From Schistosoma mansoni (Eukaryota > Platyhelminthes > Trematoda > Strigeidida > Schistosomatidae), in contig NW_017386030.1 in assembly GCF_000237925.1 (NCBI RefSeq), positions 62,001 to 126,000 of the forward strand: a stretch of 64,000 nt of DNA. Reading direction: 5' to 3'. The position numbers and the translations under genes were made by a program. Of this stretch, positions 58,301 through 64,000 are shown piece by piece. Every line of letters begins with the position of its first letter. Position 1 is the stretch's first letter. The notes beneath the pieces are model-generated. The model was given only the letters and a program-made list of their open reading frames with translations, made no database searches and had not been told where the DNA came from.

Positions 58301-61300
58301 ATGGTAGATGAGAAATTATAAACTGAGTAAGTAATTAGAGAAATTAGATCATGTATCCACTCAAGACTTAGGTCTACCTGTGCTTATCTGAGTCAGAAAA
58401 AAAGCGAGTAGTATGGATAACTATGGTTTACATACATTATAATTCGGCCTTGCTAATAAACTATCTTAATTGGTTTAGTATTTTCATTTGGATAGTGAAT
58501 TTCGTACATGGTGGCAAGTGCACATCACAATTGAATTATGTTGCAGGACACAAAAGTCTCAATGGTTGAAATCAATCATCTTTGAATCATTGGATTGTAG
58601 GTTCGAGGTCTGCTTTAACTACCTGAAATTCACTAGCTGAGATGTATAATCAGTACCCACACATTTTATGAAGTCAACATAGCTCAAAGTTGAATGTGTG
58701 AACAGGTATATACACATATATATAGTACTCTTCAAAAAAATTACATATGCTGATGATATTACATACAAAGATTAGAAAAGCTTTGCAATCGAACCATTCA
58801 ACCCAGAGAACAGTAATTTTGAGGAAAGACTGATTGCTTAATAAGATTATGAGAACATATCAACAAAACAACTGAGATATTTTACACAAACATGATTTGA
58901 AATCATCAATCTCATCAAAGCATGGCATGGCTTCACATCACCACCTGGTTGTGGACAAGATAAGACAGAAGCTAAAGAAACACTGGAAAACTGGACAAAC
59001 AGCATTACAAAAGTTCAATACAGCCTTCCTTCGAGATACTCACAAACTCAACCAATTGAAGATAACTATCAATAACAAGTTACAAGCTTTACAGGATCTA
59101 CTGAAAGAAGAAACTACTGTGGAGGACAACTGAAAACGAATCGGAGAAATACTAACTACAACGTGTCAGGAGGTTCTAGGTCCTAAGAAGCAACATCATA
59201 AGGAATGGATCTCTATGGGTACACTGGACAAGATTGAAGAAAGGAAGAACAACGAAATAGCAATAAACAACAGTCGAACAAGAACAGAGGAAGTCAAGAT
59301 ACAAGCAGACTACGCAGAAGCAAACAAACAAGTGAAGAAGAGCATTAAAACTGACAAGCAGAAACATATGGGAGAACTAGCAACAACAGTGGAAAAAGCT
59401 GCAAGATAAGGGAATATGAAACAACTACATGATGCAACGAAGAAACTAACAGAGATATAGTACATTGGAGAGACCCGTCAACGACAAACAAGGAAAGACA
59501 ATCACGGAGATTCAAGAACAGAGGAAAAGATGGGTAGAATACTTCGAGGAATAAACCAGCTCCATTGAATCCATCGGATAACAAAGTAGAACTCACAAAC
59601 CTTCACTTAAATGCCACTCCACCAACAGCAGAAGAAATCAAGATGGCCATCAGTCAAATCAAGAGCGGGAAAGCAACAGGACCTGACAATATACCAGCTG
59701 AAGCACTGAAGTTAAACATTGAAGTAACCGCAAACATGCTGCACCTTCTATTCAAGAAGATTTAGATGGAAAAAGCAAGTGCCGGTGGACTGGAAAGAAG
59801 GACAACTCATCAAGATACTAAAGAAAGGAGATCTGAGCAAATGTGGGAATTACCGAGGCATCAAACCGTTGTCAGTATCAGGAAAAGTTTTCAACAGAGT
59901 GTTGCTGAACCGGATGAAAGATGTAGTACACACCCGACTTCGAGATCAACAGGCTGGATTCTGTAAGGATCAGTCGTCACTATACATCAACTTCATTGAC
60001 TATGAGAAGGCGTTTGACAGTGTGAACAGGAGAACATTATGGACACTTTTTTGACACTGTGGAGCTCTTGAGAAGATTGTCAAAATTATCCAGAATTCTT
60101 ACGACGGACTACAATGCCAATTAGTACGTGTAGGACAGCTAACAGACGCATTGGATAAAGAGTGCTGGTGGGCGGCCTATGCTACTTCACGAGGGCTAAC
60201 AGGCGTAGATAAGTGAGAAGTATCTCAAAACATTGGTTGAAGTAGAATGAAAGAGACCATAAGATCCAACAAATTAATGGCATGCAACATAGAGTGTTAA
60301 CATACTGGTGTTAATGTTTACAAAATGGTGGGAAACAAATAGAAGCCTAAGAGTGCTATGAAATCGCTAGAAGCCTCACGTGAATCTGTAATCAGCATAT
60401 CGAATAAAAGTGATAACGAACTGTTTTTCCAAATGAGGAATATTTCAGGTATAAACAATTCTTTATGAGATTCAGGTCAATTAAATTGTGTAGACGAACA
60501 CATTATCTAGTTCAGAGAGAGCATAATACAATCAAAACACTTAACATTTAAGTTGAAATGATAGATGGATGTTTTAGCTCAAGTGGGATGTCTTTGGTTG
60601 TACTGTATACTCTGAGCTCAATGATTTAATTGAAAAGCTTTCATTGTCATTTTTGACAAATTCGGACATTTCAGTTGAACTGAATTTGAAATAACATCTT
60701 GGTGAGTAAAATAGTATAATTTCATTCTATGAATTATAAATTCAAACCTCCATCCTATTTACTGCAATTTGGACTACCGAATACTAGTAACACAAACGAT
60801 TACATCCAGAAATTAAGCGGTGGTGAAGAGAGTTTTAAAAGGTCTCTTTAGCATTTATAATAATTATTGACACGAGGGTTTGTGAAGATTAACGAATTTC
60901 ATAGATAACATCACGAAGTGATATGAGTTAAACAGTCAATGAAAATAAGAAAGAACCAGAGTTAAATCCTCGGAGAGATCGTAAATGCATATTGCTGAGA
61001 AGTCCTATCATACTAGAACAAAACAGTTGTTCAGTATTTCCTAGATTCCAATAGTTATTTAACTAAGGTCAGTTAGTGATGTTGACTATAAAATTAATAA
61101 TAATCACTGTTGTTGGAGAATGCTGGTCGGCGACTCATGCTCCACTGGGGGTAACAGGCGTTTTATTTATTTATTTATTTAAACACATAAATATTGGTAC
61201 AAGGAAGCATCAGATAAATATGCGCCTCACAAATCTCATTTGATTTGTCTGGGGGCTGTGATACTGCCAAGGTGCTCGAACCGGAGCAGGTGGTTTTCTT

Positions 61301-62109
61301 AGGCGGTCACGCCCCGAGCCTTTGACTAAAGACCTAATCCACAAAACAGTGGAGCAACGTAAGGAGATGCAGTCCCATTATAGCCAGTGATCAACGATTC
61401 ATTCATACGCCATTTGTTCCCTCAGGATCCTAGAGCCAATGTGCACTATTGGTTTGGAATCAGGGTTTTCCAACTCCGCTAGGTGGACTTTCTTTTTCCA
61501 CCAACCCAGTTAAAGCGCTGGACATTCATTTTTCGTCCTCTCAACTTTGTAAAGAACACCCCGGCCACGAGAAGGTATTGAGTAGGACTTTCCTGGTAGA
61601 GGCTATATACGCGTGGCCATGTGAGAGCATTTCGAGAGGGAGAGCGACTCTCCCCACTCTCGGCCGTACCAGAGCATTCGGTGGCAGCAACAAGCGTAAG
61701 TAATTAAGTACTGTTGCGAAAAAAAAATAATCAAGTTAAATATACTTACATCAATATCATGTTGATCAAAATGTGTACACGATTCATCGCACGGAATGTT
61801 CGAGATATTTTCTTTATTTTCATATTCTTCATAATGTTTATTAAGTAAATGACGAATTTTTTGAAATATTTCTTCTACTTTCAAATGAGCTGATTGAACG
61901 GTTTCATATTGTGGAATTGTTTCCATCGACTTATCATGATCCAATAAATTTGGATATTCTTGACGGATTGCCAAAATTTTATCAACTAATTGATCTAAAT
62001 ATGTATCAGATAATACATTTGCAAAACCTTTAGATTTTTGTAAAATTATATTGAATTCTGTTGAAGATGATGAAGATAATGGTGGAAGTCTCTTTTCCAA
62101 ATGATCAGC
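55290..62109 (-). CDS. Coiled-coil protein, 3' part (three exons); possibly dynamitin-like
   Basis: Exons in transcript order: 61750-62109, 57645-57902, 55290-55388, all phase 0 and GT-AG; together 238 codons plus TGA (55290-55292). The product starts mid-protein (ADHLEKRLPPL), so upstream exons lie past 62.1 kb, perhaps outside the window. It is hydrophilic and heptad-like (LVDKILAIRQE, VEEIFQKIRHLLNKHYEE, LIKANEKLQNSLQKI), with a Gln6 run followed by a Thr5 run. The order of a leucine-zipper-like start, LIPVYTNL, then ...FDTIYKGVNNLKRL... recalls the C-terminal half of dynamitin (DCTN2, dynactin shoulder) but similarity is weak. The last exon is Ser-rich and ends SSSSSTS. No enzyme motif is visible. 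Introns carry R530, SINE, LINE and GC-rich repeats. Confidence 0.7.
55625..56165 (-). repeat. Family 'RC', copy 3
   Basis: Nearly the same span as copy 1 but strongly diverged; ends 240 bp past the coiled-coil gene's last exon, within its last intron. Confidence 0.65.
56445..57000. mobile_element. Hammerhead SINE, family B, inverted pair (decayed)
   Basis: A minus fragment (56,445-56,600) followed by a plus copy (56,600-57,000) that runs into the leader of another unit. Both ribozyme cores are damaged. Confidence 0.75.
57045..57545 (-). repeat. R530 copy 11
   Basis: Full length, close upstream of the coiled-coil gene's last intron acceptor side; keeps a 100-codon sense open frame. Confidence 0.85.
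57645..57902 (-). CDS. Coiled-coil gene, penultimate exon (86 codons)
   Basis: Encodes IEKMKESSEKIKQFNIQLSK through LQKISH. It carries six Gln codons (CAA repeat) and five Thr codons (ACT repeat) in tandem, likely length-variable. Acceptor AATTAG, donor GTAAGT. Confidence 0.82.
57975..58115 (+). repeat. ~130-bp GC-rich repeat, copy 3
   Basis: Near-identical to copy 1, 70 bp upstream (in the gene's sense) of the penultimate exon of the coiled-coil gene. Confidence 0.8.
58890..60215 (+). mobile_element. Second RTE-type LINE, linker plus reverse transcriptase, internally deleted
   Basis: Linker HHHLVVDKIRQKLKKHWKTG, ...SGKATGPDNIPAEALKLN and the RT region KGDLSKCGNYRGI...NRVLLNRMKDVV then INFIDYEKAFDSVN. 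Compared with the family, the stretch between QAGF.KD and SLYINFID is missing. After LQCQL the element jumps to its 3' end at 60,170. Several stops. Confidence 0.88.
60220..60955. other. Intron of the coiled-coil gene, no recognised feature
   Basis: AT-rich, no shared repeats. Confidence 0.45.
60960..61070 (+). mobile_element. Family A SINE, decayed 3' part
   Basis: Remnant from TTAAATCCTCGGAGAG through GAGAAGTCC to CCTAGATTCC. Confidence 0.55.
61110..61162 (+). mobile_element. LINE 3' end split by R530 copy 12
   Basis: GGAGAATGCTGGTCGGCGAC and GGGGGTAACAGGCG, resuming at 61,686-61,705 as CAACAAGCGTAAGTAA. Confidence 0.7.
61163..61685 (-). repeat. R530 copy 12, inserted in an RTE 3' end
   Basis: Splits the terminal GGTAACAGGCGTAAGTAAG of an RTE. 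The AACAGGCG / AACAAGCG on either side looks like an aged target duplication. Confidence 0.87.
61750..62109 (-). CDS. Coiled-coil gene, antepenultimate exon (120 codons)
   Basis: Open from a GATGAAAG acceptor at 62,110 to a GTAAGT donor. Encodes ADHLEKRLPPLSSSSS through FDQHDID, with strong amphipathic helices. The 61.2-kb R530 copy sits in the next intron. Confidence 0.8.
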
Positions 62110-62344
62110 CTTTCATCCAATACAAAGTGGAAAAAAACAAAAAAAAAGATAAAAATAGGTTACCCATCCTTCGTTATCAAAATGTTTGAAATGAATAGAT
62201 ATTTATAAGTAAGAGAATAGAGTAAAACCTTATAGTTAACAAGAAGTTAAGGTGTTCCATCAGTAAACTGACATTGTGATTTTTCAATGGCTAATGATAT
62301 TAATTAGTTGATCAAATAGAAATAAACAGAAAATGTTTAAAAAA

Positions 62345-62795
62345 ACATTCAACCATGAAAATACTAAATCTCCACAAAACCCCTTTCTGACAATAATAAT
62401 AATAATATGCTCACTAGTGACTGATTTCGAGAGGTAAATCCAGGAGTTCTAGTGAGAAGCAGTGACCAGTGGAGTTCAAAACACGCCTGTTGTGAGATAG
62501 GAACTCACTGAAGACAATTGGTGAACGGTTGCTCGAAATCGTGGATTGGTTGAAGTTAGACATTAACACCGTTGGATGCCGGCTCAGTGGTCTATCGGTT
62601 TAGTGCTCTGGTGCGAGACTGCTAGGTCCTGGATTCGAATCTCGCGAGTGTGGAGTCGTGGATGCGCACTGCTGAGGAGTCCCATAGTAGGACGAAACGG
62701 CCTTCCAGTGCTTCCAGGTTTTCCATGATGGTGTAGCTTCAATTGACTCACGCTTTCAACTATGAAAGTACTAAATCTTCACAAAACCCCTTCTG
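62345..62795 (+). mobile_element. Hammerhead SINE, family A long form with terminal direct repeats
   Basis: The best complete unit: leader, GGCTCAGTGGTCTATCGGTT, box B, ribozyme, tail. ACTAAATCTCCACAAAACCC at the start recurs as ACTAAATCTTCACAAAACCC at the end, about 410 bp apart. Confidence 0.9.
62664..62711 (+). ncRNA. Hammerhead ribozyme motif (family A), best paired copy
   Basis: Stem I GCACTG/CAGTGC is perfect, core CTGAGGAG and GAAAC intact, stem II GTCCCATAGTAGGAC pairs well, cleavage triplet TTC. Confidence 0.87.
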
Positions 62796-63116
62796 ATAAT
62801 AAGAAAACAACCTTAAAATGAGTAGTTAATTGTTCAACGCTTAACGAGCAATAGGTCGGTGATTAATGAATTCGACTTTTGGCTAATAAGTTGGAGATTT
62901 GAATCCGACTTCAGTCAACTCGTTTTTGGGTGATTAGATTAATATCAGCAATCCTTGCATTTAGAGTATGTCTTGAAGTCAAGTATATATATATATCTTT
63001 ACTATGTAAATAAGTTAGATAATGCTGATTATCATCTAAAGTGGTTCAAGAGTAAAAGTAAAAATTCACAGAATGAATATTATTCTATCATTCAATGATT
63101 TCATGACAAGTGTTTA

Positions 63117-63615
63117 TTTATTTTTATTATTTATTTAAACACATAAATATTGGTACAAGGAAGCACCAGATACATATGCGCCGCATAAAACTCATTTGAT
63201 TTGTGTGCGGGCTGTGATACTGCTCAGGTGCCCAAACTGAAGCAGGTGGGGGCCACACACAGAGCCTTTGACCTAAAGGCGATGGAGCGACGTTAGGAGG
63301 TGCAGTCCCATAGTAGTCGGTGACCAACGATTGATTCATACGCCATTTGTTCCCTCAGGATCCTGGGGCACATGTGCACCATTGGTTTGGAATCAGGGAT
63401 TTCCATCTCCGCTAGGTGAACTTTCCGTGTACACCAACCCAGTTAAAGTGGCGGACATTTGTTTTTTCGTCCTCTCAATTTCGTAAACAAGACCCCCGCC
63501 ACGAGAAGGCAGTGAGTAGGACTTCCCTGGCAGAGGCTGTATACGCATGGCCGTGTCAGAGCATTTCGAGAGGGAGAGTGGACTCTCCCCACTCTCGGCC
63601 GTACCAGGGCATTTG
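63117..63615 (-). repeat. R530 copy 13 with a 40-bp target duplication
   Basis: Flanked by 40-bp direct repeats (63,077-63,116 and 63,625-63,664) that differ at two positions. Confidence 0.9.
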
Positions 63616-63759
63616 AGGGCCAGAATATTATTCTATCATTTAATGATTTCATGACAATTGTTTAACCGATTAACAAATAACTATACCAGAAGATTTTACA
63701 AATAGTATTTACTATTTGAGCTATCCCGTTGCTGATATTCTTGATAAAATGTCGATCAA

Positions 63760-63925
63760 TCTCAGTTCATAGTCAATTGTTCAGTGTATAATGCATTCAG
63801 TGTTCGAAGCCAAACGTACCGAGTTCAAGTCCAAACATGAATATCAGCAATGGGATGCAAATATATTCAGCTGATTAGTCCCAATTAGAATGGAACGCAT
63901 GTCTTGGATTCCAATGAAACATCAA
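63760..63925 (+). mobile_element. Hammerhead SINE, family B, decayed
   Basis: Box B-like CGAGTTCAAGTCC and CAGCTGATTAGTCCC hammerhead remnant, ending near CTTGGATTCCA. Confidence 0.7.
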
Positions 63926-64000
63926 ACTAGAAGTTAATCTACTTGATAATGAATAGTTAAAGGTGAAGTGGTTCCATTCCTAGTAGCAATAGTCACAGTG

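Noticed and set aside
58555-58640. tRNA-like segment with GGTTCGAGGTC
   Set aside because: No convincing A box or tail; too weak to call.
1-64000. CRISPR arrays, operons or other prokaryotic systems
   Set aside because: Spliced genes and retroelements throughout; no regular spaced repeats.

Overview
This is an AT-rich, intron-rich, repeat-laden animal window that looks like a schistosome (Schistosoma sp.). The evidence is tRNA-promoter SINEs carrying hammerhead ribozymes (Sm-alpha type), RTE- and CR1-like LINEs with schistosome-style reverse transcriptase ends, a Penelope-like element with a GIY-YIG domain, and host exons closest to flatworm/animal spliceosome and NDP-kinase proteins. I cannot fix the species.

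Three host genes lie on the minus strand, one after another. (1) Positions 28,268 to 7,207 hold a complete XAB2/SYF1 gene (spliceosomal HAT-repeat protein, about 883 aa, 17 coding exons). Every exon junction was checked for phase, and only the donor of exon 12 is unexplained. (2) Positions 51,240 to 39,969 hold a complete NME6-like nucleoside diphosphate kinase (149 aa, 6 coding exons) with the active-site His. (3) Positions 62,109 to 55,290 hold the last three exons of a coiled-coil protein, possibly dynamitin-like, whose 5' exons lie beyond the part I could resolve.

Almost everything else I recognise is mobile DNA, in introns and between genes. It comprises 13 copies of a ~0.53-kb unclassified retroposon ('R530' here, A-rich tail, target-site duplications); about 20 hammerhead-bearing SINEs of two families; nine pieces of two related RTE-type LINEs ending in (ACTG)n; pieces of a second RTE type ending in (TAAG)n; CR1-like LINE pieces at 2.3-2.8 kb and 33.2-34.9 kb; two Penelope-like pieces (5.5-6.5 and 38.7-39.4 kb); a solo LTR (4,660-5,170); a fold-back element (48.8-48.96 kb); and three unnamed repeat families.

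The most interesting layer is the hammerhead SINEs. Seven copies keep the CUGANGA...GAAA core. Two of these lie in sense orientation inside XAB2 introns and one in sense inside NME6 intron 1, so host pre-mRNAs may carry potentially self-cleaving RNA. Several copies are fused head-to-head with an inverted copy of their own 3' end. Other points of note are a 40-nt in-frame-stop cassette exon candidate in NME6, the unexplained XAB2 exon 12 donor next to an RTE insertion, and a 234-bp perfect identity tract between two R530 copies that are otherwise diverged.
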